A DNA stretch of 64,000 nt, taken from NCBI GenBank assembly GCA_003255065.1, contig QAOA01006931.1, forward strand, positions 811,708 to 875,707, given 5' to 3'. The notes beneath the pieces were generated by a model. The model was not told the origin of the DNA. It did no database searches and was given only the letters and a program-made list of their open reading frames with translations. The DNA is from Cercis canadensis. Taxonomy: Eukaryota > Streptophyta > Magnoliopsida > Fabales > Fabaceae. Numbering within the stretch: position 1 is the first letter of the stretch; the number at the start of each line of letters is the position of its first letter. Shown piece by piece: positions 22,724 through 35,000 of the stretch. A program made the position numbers and the translations under genes.

Positions 22724-24875
22724 ATGGCGCCAGGATTCATCGGCAGTGGCCCTTCCCAGGGAAAGGATTATCCGGGAAAGCTCACTTCAAGGGTTTTCTT
22801 CACTTGTGTGATTGCAGCCTTTGGAGGCTTAATATTTGGTTATGATCTTGGCATTTCAGGTGCGTGCATTTCAATATCTCACTTTGTTTTCCTGTTACTT
22901 TTCAATCTAAAGTGATTAATTTGGTGATTTTGATAATATTGAATGGTATGCGTATATATATATATATAGATGGATTGCGTGGATTTCAAAATCATTTTAT
23001 TTGTTTTGTTTTTCCATTTATAATAATTTGGTATATATATATACATACACAGGTGGAGTGTGTGCATTCATTTATTATTTTTAAAATATTAAATAATTTA
23101 ATTATCAATTTTTTGGAAAAGTGAGCGGATTCTAATATCATTTTATTAATTTGTTTTGTTTTTTCATCTAAGTGACTTGGAAATTTTGCTAATTCTGAAC
23201 CCTATAGATATAAGGGGGAGTGCGTGCATTGTAATGCCGTTTTATTGATTTTGTTTTTGGTCATTTTTGCTGATACTGAAGGTGGAGTTACGTCCATGGA
23301 CCCTTTCTTGGAGAAATTCTTCCCAAATGTTTATGAAAAGGAACACAATATAAAGCCTTCTGATAACCAATACTGCAAATTCAACGACGGATATTTAACA
23401 CTGTTCACTTCATCTCTGTATGTGGCTGCTCTGGTTGCATCTCTTGTGGCATCTATCGTCACTAGAGTCATGGGAAGGCGTGTTACTATGTTCTCTGCTG
23501 GTCTTCTTTTTCTGATTGGTGCGGCTATGAATGGCTTTGCCGAACAAGTGTGGATGCTTATTGTTGGCCGCATGTTACTTGGTTTTGGCATTGGATGTGC
23601 TAATCAGGTATACTTATTTAACATGTACATATTAATTTAATAATTAAGGAATAATATTCATGATGTTATTATTATTATTATTTTTTTTTTGCAAGTCTGT
23701 ACCAATCTATATGTCTGAGGTTGCCCCCTACAAATACAGAGGAGCTTTAAACATGATGTTCCAATTGTGCATCACCATAGGCATCTTTGTGGCCAATGTT
23801 CTCAATTACTTACTTGCCGAGATGAAGAATGGGCAAGGTTGGCGTTGGAGCTTGGGTTTGGCTGCAGTCCCTGCTATAATGATCATTATAGGTGCATGTA
23901 CCCTTCCTGACTCACCAAACTCATTGATTGAACGTGGTCACAAAGAGGAAGCAAAAGCACAATTAATTAAACTTCGCGGAACTCCTAATGTTGATGAGGA
24001 GTTCAACGATTTAGTTGCAGCTAGTGATGCTTCTAAGGCCACTCAACACCAGTGGTTTACTTTGTTAAAGAGACCCTATAGGCCTCAACTCGCATTTGCT
24101 TTGTTAATTCCCTTTTTCCAGCAACTCACAGGAATGAATGTTATCACATTCTATGCTCCTGTTTTATTTAAAACAATTGGTTTTGGAGCAAGCGCTTCCC
24201 TCATGTCCGCCATGATTACTGGTGGTTGTAATGCTGTTGCCACTCTTGTTTCAATTTTTACTGTTGATAAGTTTGGGAGACGAACTCTTTTCCTTGAAGG
24301 TGGTGCTCAAATGTTTATTTGTCAGGTACACTTTTCTCTTCTCTATCTTGTGATGAACCATGATATTTTGCCACTTAATTACTAATATACCCCAACTTCT
24401 CATTTCAAAATTTTGTCCACAGATTGTTATAACGTGTGCAATTGGAATTAAATTTGGAGTTAGTGGGAACCCAGGTGAATTGCCCGCGTGGTTTGCATAC
24501 ACTGTTGTGGCATTTATTTGCGTATATGTGATGGGATTTGCATGGTCGTGGGGCCCTCTAGGGTGGTTGGTTCCGAGTGAAATTTTTCCACTTGAAGTTC
24601 GTTCAGCAGGTCAAAGTGTTAATGTTTCTGTAAACATGCTCTGTACCTTTGCCATAGCTCAAGTTTTCACCGCTATGTTGTGCCACATGAAATTTGGTTT
24701 GTTCATCTTCTTTGCGTTTTTCGTGCTTTTGATGACCATATTCATCTACAAGTGTCTGCCAGAGACTAAGGGGGTTCCAATCGAGGAAATGACTGTTGTT
24801 TGGGAGAATCATCCCATTTGGAGCAAGTATGTGAAGCCAACTCAAGACAATCACAAGCCCAAGGAGGGTGCATAG
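22724..24875 (+). CDS. Sugar transport protein (STP family), monosaccharide/H+ symporter, 4 exons
   Basis: Plasma-membrane hexose/proton symporter of the major facilitator superfamily. Exons 22724-22859, 23282-23607, 23696-24325 and 24423-24875 give 136+326+630+453 nt, or 514 residues, the usual STP length. The start [20 protein letters not shown] matches the family's short cytosolic N-terminus ending in YPGKLT. Visible marks are [18 protein letters not shown] (TM1 to lumenal loop), [40 protein letters not shown] in the central loop, [20 protein letters not shown] (TM7), [28 protein letters not shown] (TM10) and PETKG. Cys in the TM1-2 loop (QYCKF) agrees with STP structure. The C-terminus is short ([13 protein letters not shown]). 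Introns are 422, 88 and 97 nt, all GT-AG. The isoform cannot be named; glucose/galactose as substrate is family knowledge. Confidence 0.95.
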
Positions 24876-25949
24876 GCTGCACAATCGGTTTTAGTTATGC
24901 TAGTATTCTAGTTTTGTCTTTTAGTTTTTAGTTATGGCTTGACAATTCTGATGTCGATTTTGCTTTTATGTTTTTCTTAATTAACGAAGTTGGTATGGAT
25001 ATAATAGCCATGGTTTGTTTCCATTAAATGTTTCCTTGCTTTTGTTAAGCATTACTGAATTAGATGGCAGTTGTTCTAACTAGCTTTTCGGTTGAAAATT
25101 TGAAATGATAGGGCTTAGGATAACGTGTTTTATTTAAGTAAATATTGCACAACGGCTTATCATTAGTAAATAAAAATTAAAACAATGTTTTTTTTTGGGC
25201 TACCCCTAAAAATAATTTTATTTTAGGGTAGTATATAGGCATTGAATAAGGTTAATTATAACGATAATTTTTTTAAAAAAGAATATTATATTTTTTATTA
25301 ATTATTTTAATATTGGATAAGTATATAAATTTTAGATTAGATTAGTTAAATTTGGAGGATGAGGATATTCGTTAAAAATATTAGGATATGGATATTTGAT
25401 AACTATATAAATATTGGAAATGGTGAAAAAAAAATTAGAAGGTTATGTTTTTTTGAATATTTCTAATGAGTTAGATTTTATTTTAAAAAAAAAAACAAAA
25501 TTTTGCATGTATATATATATATATAACCTTTCTCACATACTAATTCTTAGCTATTTATTTTTTAACGGCTAAAATTAAATATTTTCTACATCAATAATTA
25601 TTATGATATCACATAAAAAAATATTACATATTTTTATAATATTTAGAACCACCCATATAAATATTATCAGCATGATATAGAAGAATACAAGCACAAACTT
25701 ATCAAAAGTAAAGGGAGGATGTTTCCTCTCAAATTAAGATCAACAAGGATGTGAATATGAGATCAAAATTTCATTAGAACTTTTATAAAAAGATATGATT
25801 TAACCAATAACAAATTTAAATGATCACCATAAAATTTTTAAATAATACATACTTGTTGCACTAATATACAAGCGTAGCATTTCCCTTTCTATTATTTTTT
25901 TCTTGAACCGAAAATGCATTAACGTGAAACGAAAAAGAGTGCTCAAGAC
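24876..25949. other. 3' flank of the STP gene and AT-rich intergenic DNA
   Basis: The first few hundred bases are probably the STP 3' UTR. Beyond is AT-rich DNA including a short TA run near 25509-25524. No gene seen. Confidence 0.5.
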
Positions 25950-26890
25950 TTTGAGAGTTAACCAAAGCGGGAAGGGCAATTATTAGAATGCCCATACTTT
26001 CAGCAATAGGATTAACGCCTAAGATCAATAACAGTTAAAGTCATATAGAATACAGAAGCGCTATGGATCTTAAGTCTTAGCCCACAAAACTTCGTGATTA
26101 TTGATAAAAAGCCAACCAATAACTTACTCAGAAGAGTAATTTTTTTAGCACCTCACGACCCAAGCCAAACCACCCATATTCTTAGATTTAGTTGTAGTTT
26201 CCTAACCCACCAAGCATATTTTGGTTGAGTTCTATCTTGAGCTTCACTCTAGAGAAACTTTCCGATGAGTTGGTCAATACCAGATGCAATCTTAGTGGGA
26301 AGCTTAGAACAAGACAATATATAGATGGAGAAAGAGGAAAGAGCATGCAAACCTCCCAGCAGAGGATACCCTACTGCTTATTAATTCTGGTTCTCACCTT
26401 ATCAATCATAAAAGTAGAAGCTGCTCTAGAAAAATTACTTGCCTTTATAACTTATAATGTGGCCTAGCTATGTGATGGATCTAAAAATAACTTAATGGTA
26501 TGTCAAATTATAAAAGTGATGGGACTAAATTACAAAATTGTAAAAAATATTAAACATTTCTCTAAAAAAAATTAAAAAAAAAAAAAAAAGAATTGGAACA
26601 TGAGAGAGTGCCCCTACTGTCCTCCCTTTGCATCCGTCACTGTCCACTAGTCTCCTATATATGTGATTAATGCCTACGAGATATATAGATCAAGTTACCC
26701 ATAATTCTAGGCAAAATATTATAATAAAATACTCTAAGATTTGGCTAGATTAACCCTCAAACAAGATTTGTCAGCAAAATCAATTAGAACCTTCTTAAAC
26801 ATGTGGCAAATTTCCTGATCATCATTGGCAAAAAAAAGACAATATCATCAGCACAAAAATTTGTTTTGTTAATTAACTTAATTTTACTCC
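25950..26890 (-). pseudogene. Decayed LINE (non-LTR) retrotransposon relic, reverse-transcriptase part
   Basis: Read on the minus strand, 26857-26740 gives FLCADDIVFFF followed by QEICHMFKKVLIDFADKS and LRVNLAKS. This is the catalytic ADD box and the segment after it of plant L1-type reverse transcriptases. Further along the strand, about 26300-26000, come KIASGIDQLIGKF, MGGLAWV and LWAK-like pieces that match the thumb and C-terminal region of such elements. Stops and shifts interrupt every frame, and about 26480-26640 looks inserted or diverged, with an internal A run. No intact endonuclease or terminal poly-A is visible. The boundaries are approximate. Confidence 0.7.
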
Positions 26891-29800
26891 AAATAGTCTT
26901 CAAAAAATTGGACAAATTAATAAGCGAATGTATGATTAGTTACTTGGTATGGGTAGTATTCTTTTGATAAGCCTAAGCCAAACTGGGCCCTGCACCAAAA
27001 TTGCAAAAGACACAATGATTTTTTTTTTGTTGGGGGGCCCCGGGGTTAACAGACAGAAAATTGCAATTTGACTTAATACCAAATCACAGAGGCACAATGA
27101 AGTGTGAACTCTTCTATTTCCATGACAACGATAACAAAGTGGATTCCTGATTTTCAAATTGCCCTTTTTGATTATTGTTTCCTTTAAGGAAAAGTTTTGA
27201 CAGCTACTTTGGAATGAAGTAACCACTAATAGCAGCGGTCATCACACGTTAGGAGCAAAATTTCAGTGAGTTACAGACTCTTTGAGAAGACCAGATATGG
27301 GACAAGGAAATGAAGGAGTACACTTTAAGATTTCTAGAAGAATAATTGCTTGTCATATCTCTCCCATACTGTTGTCATTAGCAGTTAAGTGTTAAGATAT
27401 TGTTGGCTTGGTGGATTAGTTTGGAGTGGTCTCTACATAGCAACATGGAATTGAGATGATACTTTGACCGAGTTTATCAGGCCTTATAACTTATAATGGT
27501 CCACTGCCACATATAGTGCCAACTCCAAATGAAAATCCTGAAGGATCTTAATAAAGTCAAAGCAAAAAGACATTCGTCTTGTTTTAGTTGAACTTTCGTT
27601 ACACGCATTAAACTAGAACTGGTCTTTCTGATATTGATAGTCGGAGTCAACCAAGAATCATTTTATTATTTATCCTCATGGGTGATCCAAATGAAGGGGA
27701 AGAAGCAAGCACTAATCATGCAAACTTTTATGCCCTTGGGCTTGGGCTCAGGCTCATTCCAAGCCATGATTCTCGTTTCCCATGCTTCCCAAGCTTATAC
27801 TTTGACTTCTCCAATATGCGTAAGCGTAAGCGTCAGCGTAAAAAATTGACGCTAATTAGTAATTATTACACACTAATTAATGACTCCATGAGGATATATA
27901 TTTTGCATTTCGCTTAATTGATCATAATATTCATTCATTTTTGGCAATCGTTTTTGCGCAGAAAACAAAAAATTGAGGGCAGTGTATTATACGCAAAAAT
28001 GGGTTTAATCAAGTTAGGTGTATGGCCAGTTTGCACAGCATCATTTTTGAGAAAATGGATTAAACCAAATCAAGTTAATTAGTGCAAACGCAATTTATTC
28101 AAAATTGTATAAGCTATGTTGCTATTATTATATAACTATTCTCTAATAAAATTTGAAATTAGATATGAAGTCTCTAAATTTACTGTAAAAGCCTTTATAT
28201 GACTGAATTATCTATTATCTTGGATTAATATTTGTTAATTTGTTATTGCAGATATAAACCCTAGCACGGATTTGTGGAAAACCACATAGGAGTAAGAGTA
28301 AAACGAGAGGCATTTGACTAGAGCATAATAAGGAATAAAAATAAAGGGTGGAGGAGGACCACCATTAAGTTATTGATAAAAAGAAGAATATACGTTTGAT
28401 GCTTGCGAGATAAACACGTGCTGGTGTAGGGCTAGTGAGTTCCCTTTGGCTTTTGCACATACAAACAAACAAGTTATAGGCAACTGATTTAACGAAGTTG
28501 GTTTATTGTACTTGTACTTGTTCATGTTTATTTGTTTTCCCAAACATTCTCCCTTTGAATTGTTTCGGTGTCTCGTGCGCATGACACGCTAGGCACAGTG
28601 CTGAGAGGGGAAGACAATGTTTGGGACAAAGAGTTAGAGTCGTATACGAAGAAGGTTCGTATGGGCATGAACAGGTCATTTGACACCGCCCTTGCTTTGC
28701 TTTGACCACTACAGTGTACACTCTTTTAAGCCCCAAACCACTCCATAAGCCGACAAATACCACGACAAGTCTTGGAAGACCATTTTCCGTTTCTTTTAAT
28801 ACATAAAAAGATTATGTAGAATATCTTTTTCCATAAAAATTGCTATATTTACCAGTTTATTAATAGTGACCACTTTTTGTTTAATGGAGATAGAACCAAC
28901 TTGTGAAGAGGCACGCTCACCACTTGAGTTGTGTCTCTTCTTCAACAATTTACTATAATTACCTAAATAAAAAGCTAAACAATTAAGATTGGGTGGAATT
29001 TTTGTATGTTTTAATTAGTTTAACTAGATTATTGTTATATGCCTTTTATTTAGTTGAAAGGCCTAACTTTCCCCTCTTATGGATGAGATCGTTGGCTATT
29101 AACATAAAATATAGTACTATTTATGTTTTCGACGATGGGAACATCGATATGCGTTGTTCCCTTGTCCCGTTTCACCTTATCTGCTGGATTATTGATAAAG
29201 ATTAGCACATAACCCAATTGAGAGAGAGAGAGAGATCAGATGCCACTTTCCTATAAACCGGATAAAGCCAAAGTATCTTCCGCAAAAAGGAATAGAGACA
29301 ACCAATCAGTTTTTGAATTTTTTATTTTATTTTAATGCCTACATATATCAGATTGTAAATCGAGGTTAATTTGGAACGTCGTAAATTTTAGGGCCCCAAG
29401 CCCACTTGGTAAAGTTGCAGGAATCTCAACTATAATTCATTAGCCCCAAACAGAAGAAAAAACAAAACAAAAAAAAAACTATAATTTAATTTGTCTGGCA
29501 ATGGATTTAAATTATAATTAATGCCGACATGGCATTGATTTCACATTAATATTATATGGCAAATGCGCAAGATTAAACAGTAAGTCATACTCCTATGTTC
29601 ATTGGGGTGTCTCCCTTTCATAGTGCTTTAACTGGTTTTGTGTATTCGTTCACAAACACTAAATCCAAAACGTTCTTCATGCCAAGGAGGAGTTCATGAA
29701 TTAAAAGCGTTAGATGTTGTGCATTAGGTAGAATAAATAATAATAAATGGTAAAACGAACCACAATATGAATATGGCAAGTTTAAATTTCAAAGGTTAGT

Positions 29801-30155
29801 AACAAGTAACAACCCTTTCAACTCAATTGCAATTAGTAGGCCTCTGACCTTTATTTGGTATTTCTCGTCTTTGATTCATTCATTCATTCTTACGTGCAAG
29901 TTCAGTGCGCTTTTGTTTGTGTGGGATTTTGTATTGTTTATGCAGGCCCCAGCAGGGAAGTGATACATGGTCGGTCATAAAAAGACGCTAGAAATTGGAA
30001 CATGGCAGCACTACTCTGTCAACCCTATCCACCCTCTCCCTTAAATGGCCGTCCCCAATTCTCCATATTCCATATGCATAAAAAAAAACTACCACAAACC
30101 GAAGCCTCACCTTTAAATCCCAATTGCTAGTTGCTACACTCTTGCAAACTGCAAC
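26891..30155. other. Intergenic, upstream of the MATE gene, no gene supported
   Basis: Mostly AT-rich DNA. Short curiosities are a GC block TTGGGGGGCCCCGGGG near 27031-27046, a GCGTAAGCGTAAGCGTCAGCGTAA repeat near 27816-27841 and a GA run at 29221-29234. Predicted frames here are short and have no recognisable domains. Confidence 0.55.
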
Positions 30156-30210
30156 NNNNNNNNNNNNNNNNNNNNNNNNNNNNNNNNNNNNNNNNNNNNN
30201 NNNNNNNNNN
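30156..30210. other. Assembly gap (55 N) in the MATE 5' region
   Basis: Unresolved bases about 70 nt above the MATE ATG. It is followed by CCAC and an A run, so the 5' UTR is incomplete. Confidence 0.98.
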
Positions 30211-30279
30211 CCACAAAAAAAAAAAAAAAAAACAAAAAACATCTGCAAACATTCTTTCTCCCTCTGTCTCTCCCAAGTC

Positions 30280-32055
30280 ATGTGCCAGTTATCATCTTCC
30301 TCTGCTTTCTGTGAATGCAATATGAAGCAGCCAAATCTGTCCACAAACAAATTACAGGAGCCTGACATGTCCACCCCTTTGATCCCCACATCCCCAACAT
30401 TTCAACAGCAAAACCAAAAGCCCCACAAAGACAAAACCCATTTATCTCTGGCCTTCAATGAAGCCAAGTGTATAGCCGACATCGCATTTCCTATGGTGTT
30501 AACTGGTCTGCTACTTTATTCTCGCTCCATGATTTCCATGCTCTTCCTTGGTCGTCTCGGTGAGCTTGCTCTGGCTGGCGGTTCTCTTGCGATTGGATTT
30601 GCTAATATCACCGGTTACTCTGTTCTCTCTGGCCTTGCCATGGGGATGGAACCCATCTGTGGTCAGGCTTTTGGAGCAAAAAGATTCAAACTTCTTGGCC
30701 TAGCGATGCAGAGAACAGTGATTCTGCTTCTTTTAACTTCAGTTGTAATATCATTTCTGTGGCTCAACATGAAGAAAATTTTGCTTCTCTGTGGTCAAGA
30801 AGAGGATATCGCCACCGAAGCTCATTTTTACATTCTTTATTCACTTCCTGATCTTATAGCACAATCGATATTACACCCTTTGCGAATCTATTTGCGAAGC
30901 CAATCCATAACCCTACCTCTAACATTCTGCGCCACTCTGTCTATTGTTCTCCACGTTCCCATTAATTACCTTCTTGTCTCTGTTCTTGGGTTTGGAATCA
31001 GAGGCATCGCTTTAAGTGCTGTTTGGACAAATTTCAATCTTGTAGGTTCATTGATTATTTACATCATGGTCTCCGGGGTACACCGCAAGANCGCCACTCT
31101 GTCTATTGTTCTCCATGTTCCCATTAATTACCTTCTTGTCTCTGTTCTTGGGTTTGGAATCAGAGGCATCGCTTTAAGTGCTGTTTGGACAAATTTCAAT
31201 CTTGTAGGTTCATTGATTATTTACATCATGGTCTCCGGGGTACACCGCAAGACCTGGAGTGGTATTTCCTCAGAATGCCTCAAAGGGTGGAAGTCATTCC
31301 TGAATTTGGCGATTCCAAGCTGCATTTCAGTTTGCCTCGAATGGTGGTGGTACGAAATTATGATTTTATTGTGCGGATTATTAATTAATCCCCAAGCAAC
31401 CGTTGCTTCTATGGGAGTTCTGATTCAAACGACGGCGTTGATATACATTTTCCCTTCCTCTTTGAGCTTTGGTGTATCTACAAGAGTTGGAAATGAACTG
31501 GGTGCTAATAGTCCCAAGAAAGCAAAACTTGCAGCCATTGTTGGGCTCTGTTTTAGTTTCGTTCTGGGGTTTTCAGCATTGTTTTTTGCTGTTTCGGTGA
31601 GGAAGGTATGGGCTTCCATGTTCACACAGGACGCAGAGATCATTGCTCTGACTTCAATGGTCTTGCCCATCATTGGACTTTGTGAACTTGGAAACTGTCC
31701 ACAAACAACGGTTTGCGGCGTTTTGAGGGGAACGGCGAGGCCAAAACTGGGAGCAAACATCAATTTGGTTTGCTTTTATCTTGTGGGAATGCCGGTTGCA
31801 GTGTGGTTGGGTTTCTATGCAGGGTTTGACTTTGAAGGCTTGTGGCTCGGTCTTTTGGCTGCTCAGGGCTCATGTATGGTCACCATGTTGTTCGTGTTGG
31901 CTCGAACAAATTGGGATGGTCAAGCCCAAAGAGCTAAGGAGCTCACATCATCAGATGAAGAAGAAGATATTGAGAAAGGGAATCACAAGGATCAAACAGA
32001 AAACTGTGTTTCCAGTTTATGCCATAATTTGGACGGCTCTGATTTATTAGTTTGA
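30280..32055 (+). CDS. MATE efflux transporter, DTX48/DTX49-like; contains an artificial 54-codon duplication
   Basis: Multidrug and toxic compound extrusion antiporter, intronless. The ATG used is MCQLSSSSAFCECN at 30280; earlier in-frame sequence runs through the gap and lacks an ATG. Family marks in order: AFPMVLTGLLLYSRSMISML (TM1), LGRLGELALAGGSLAIGFAN, GLAMGMEPICGQAFGAKRF, SLPDLIAQSILHPLRIYLRSQ, SVCLEWWWYEIMILLCG, STRVGNELGANSPKKAK, LCELGNCPQTTVCGVLRGTA and LVGMPVAVWLGF. As written the protein has 591 residues. Removing one copy of the repeat at 30930-31252 gives 537, normal for the DTX48-51 clade, whose members act in late endosome, Golgi or plasma membranes and affect iron, ABA or growth. 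The duplicated block starts ATLSIVLHVPINYLL and ends SGVHRK, spanning one pair of membrane helices. The short acidic C-terminal tail ends GSDLLV. Confidence 0.93.
   Translation: MCQLSSSSAFCECNMKQPNLSTNKLQEPDMSTPLIPTSPTFQQQNQKPHKDKTHLSLAFNEAKCIADIAFPMVLTGLLLYSRSMISMLFLGRLGELALAGGSLAIGFANITGYSVLSGLAMGMEPICGQAFGAKRFKLLGLAMQRTVILLLLTSVVISFLWLNMKKILLLCGQEEDIATEAHFYILYSLPDLIAQSILHPLRIYLRSQSITLPLTFCATLSIVLHVPINYLLVSVLGFGIRGIALSAVWTNFNLVGSLIIYIMVSGVHRKXATLSIVLHVPINYLLVSVLGFGIRGIALSAVWTNFNLVGSLIIYIMVSGVHRKTWSGISSECLKGWKSFLNLAIPSCISVCLEWWWYEIMILLCGLLINPQATVASMGVLIQTTALIYIFPSSLSFGVSTRVGNELGANSPKKAKLAAIVGLCFSFVLGFSALFFAVSVRKVWASMFTQDAEIIALTSMVLPIIGLCELGNCPQTTVCGVLRGTARPKLGANINLVCFYLVGMPVAVWLGFYAGFDFEGLWLGLLAAQGSCMVTMLFVLARTNWDGQAQRAKELTSSDEEEDIEKGNHKDQTENCVSSLCHNLDGSDLLV
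30930..31252 (+). repeat. 161-bp direct repeat with single N inside the MATE CDS: assembly artefact
   Basis: 30930-31090 and 31092-31252 are identical except for one base (CCACGTTCCC/CCATGTTCCC). Each starts CGCCACTCTGTCTATTG and ends CACCGCAAGA, around the N at 31091. The added 162 nt keeps the reading frame, so it escapes stop-codon checks. Confidence 0.95.
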
Positions 32056-35000
32056 TTTCATTTCCCGCGGTGCCACCCCGGTTTTGATCAGCGCAGAAAG
32101 GATTATTTTATCATTTTTAAGATTACATTAAAAATATAGCAATCAATTCTTTCTAGATTGTAATTTATTTGTAAATCACAAGAGAAGGGCAATTAGGGAC
32201 AGGAAGAGAAAGGGAACAATACAATAGTACTAGTAAGTACAAGGTAAACAAAGCATTCCTTTTTATTTATATTTATATTTTTTGTCCACTGTTTTCATTC
32301 ACACATTCAATTCAATTAGGAGAAACAGGATTCTACAAAATACTCTACTCTTATTGTGCATGTATTTTCTACTTTGATTAATTAAGAAAAAAAATATATA
32401 TTGTATATGAGTTAGGGGACATTCTGCAGTGCACCATAGCCTTAAATGCACTCTGGAAAAAGAAGAAAAGCTAAGACACCGTTTGGATTTGTGTTTAAAA
32501 AATAAAAAAAGGTGATTGGAGCATAAATAATTAAATTAAGTTAATATGGTTGGTACTTGGTACCCAGAGGCAGAACCATAGGGACTACGCGTTCCCTAGA
32601 ATGGTTAAGGGCTTATGTCGGTTGTTTGGTAACGAAAATAGACCAATCGCATTGATCTGCTGACTCATTCACCTCACTGCTTCCTGTGTTTTTTTAATGA
32701 ATGAAACGGATTCAGAATGTTCTATTTTGGTAAACTTAAGTAGCCGTCTATTCCACAGTTGTTCCCGTGTGAGATTTTTGTTTGGTTTCATACTGAAGCA
32801 TACCTTAATTACAGAGATTAGGCCTGCATCCAATTCTCAGCTAAAATTGAGGTTTACGTAGAGAATTATTAATGAAAATATCAAGAGAACACATTTGAAA
32901 AAATACTACAAATTATCATCTAATTATACGTGCTTTTGTCTTAATTTGTAGGATCCAAATTCTTCAAATAATATATCTAACTTAATTATAAGTATTAGGG
33001 TCTCTAATTAAATATGACAAAAGTGTGTTATCAAAACACAAATTATACGCACGCTTCAAATTACAGTTTCTACCGATACCCAGCACAAAAAATGAAAATA
33101 CTTTAACCTCTGTTTTATTTATTTGTTTTTATTTTTATAAATATAATCACATGATGACTTTAGGAATATTTTTATTCCATCGGGTATTTTTGACACGCTG
33201 TATTTGAATAAGAGGGAGAAAAAAAAGATACACATTTGTCTAAGATATTAATTAGGCAACTTCAATCTACATATGCACTATATACATAGTGTTAGTGTAT
33301 AAAGATAAGGGGAAGGAGAAAAACGTGAATGGAATCCCTTTACGACGTAATATACAAATAAGATTTGGGAGACATATATATATATATGATAACTAGCTAC
33401 CAACTTCCACAGGCGTCACCCTAAGACATCCAAATTGATGAACTTGAAAGAGAAAAAGTGAATGAATTATATTATATTGAACCGTAAACTAAGTTGTACA
33501 GGTTCATATTCTTGAGTTAAAAATAAATAAAAATTAAACAAGAAAATATATTATCTGAATAACTAACGTATGGGAATGGTCTGAATTTGTGATGTACAAC
33601 ATAATATAGATGGTCAGAAACCAGGAATGTAGGTTCATCACCAAACTAACCTACGGTTGTTGTGTGCTTTAGTCATCGAATCCGACTCTTAGCTCAACTT
33701 GTTAGCTTTTTATCAATCACTTCCCTAACTTTACTCTTTGAAAAGATTCTCTGTTACTTGCACTCTCATATATTATTATCTTTTACGTTTAGTACAAATT
33801 TGATTTGATAAACAACTTTCGAGTGTGTAATTACAGATTTTTCTTTTATAAATTTTGAGAAAATATTTAGGTTGGACAAGTGGCAGATTCATGAAAGTTC
33901 CTTTTGAAGAAAAGAGTTTGAAAATTTCCAATTGTTTAAAAGCTCATATTTCAATTTAAAAAAAGATGCAGAATCGTTTTGAAAGGCAGCCGGCTTTGTT
34001 TGTGAGCCGTACATATATATATATATTCCATTTGGAATATGGTATAAACTATAAAGTACAAACTATAAACTCGTACTACACTGAGATTTGATCAAAATTG
34101 TGTGTATAGGACAAAATTTTGGTTGTTTAGTTACTTTACAATATAAATTGTGGTTGGGTCAGAATTGTTTCAATTAATTCTGACTATTATTATTATCTTA
34201 AAAACGTGGACCAATTGGTGCGGTTGGACAGAGGGACAAGCAACAAGAAGGGGACGGCCATTCACACTCTTGACTTGACACCCATTACACCAATTCTCTT
34301 CCTTTATCCATGCACATTAATTACAAAGTAAATGGATATTTGTTGTTCGCATATGGCCGTTTAGTACTTAAGAATCCCTGAAAAAGCAGTGAAACGACAA
34401 TAAACAGAAGGCGAAGAAGACGATTCTCTAGGATATTACGATTCTAAAATACTATCATAAATAATTAAACTATATAGATATACTTCTTTTTTTATAAAAA
34501 AAAAAAAAGAAAAAACAAAATTTCTTTCTTAAAGAATTTGTTTTTGATGAATGAATGGATGAATGAATGGGGTTGGTCGTGCATGAATGGTGCCCTTTTG
34601 AGGTCACAAACCTATATATTCTGGCCGCCCAAGGTTGTTAGAAAGAATTGGTCTATGTAATACTGTACTGTACCCCAACTAACTTTATAGCTATATATAA
34701 ATTACTCATTAATTTGGTGCTTATTTGACCCCAACTTGTTTGCAAACCAGATTTTTTTAACTTGGTAACCTTATGTTCCATGCAGTGTCCAAATACACAC
34801 CACAAATTTGACACCTCCACATCACATAAAAAGGCATGTAATTCGTTTTACATATAAAAAATACACCTTCCTTGCTATAGATAGAGACTTTTTTGGATGA
34901 ATATGGATAAGAAATATTTTTTTTTTGGTAACATATGTATAAGAATTTGACTAATAAAATGTATAAAACACACCTTCCTTGCTACTACTATCCAATATGT

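Noticed and set aside
27031-27046. GC-rich block GGGGGGCCCCGGGG as a regulatory site
   Set aside because: Isolated and short; no adjacent gene start.
28370-28763. Overlapping minus-strand frames with several Cys
   Set aside because: Cys spacing does not match a zinc finger I know; no homology recognised.
30124-30279. Extension of the MATE frame upstream of 30280
   Set aside because: It crosses the 55-N gap and has no ATG start; the family N-terminus begins at MCQLSS.
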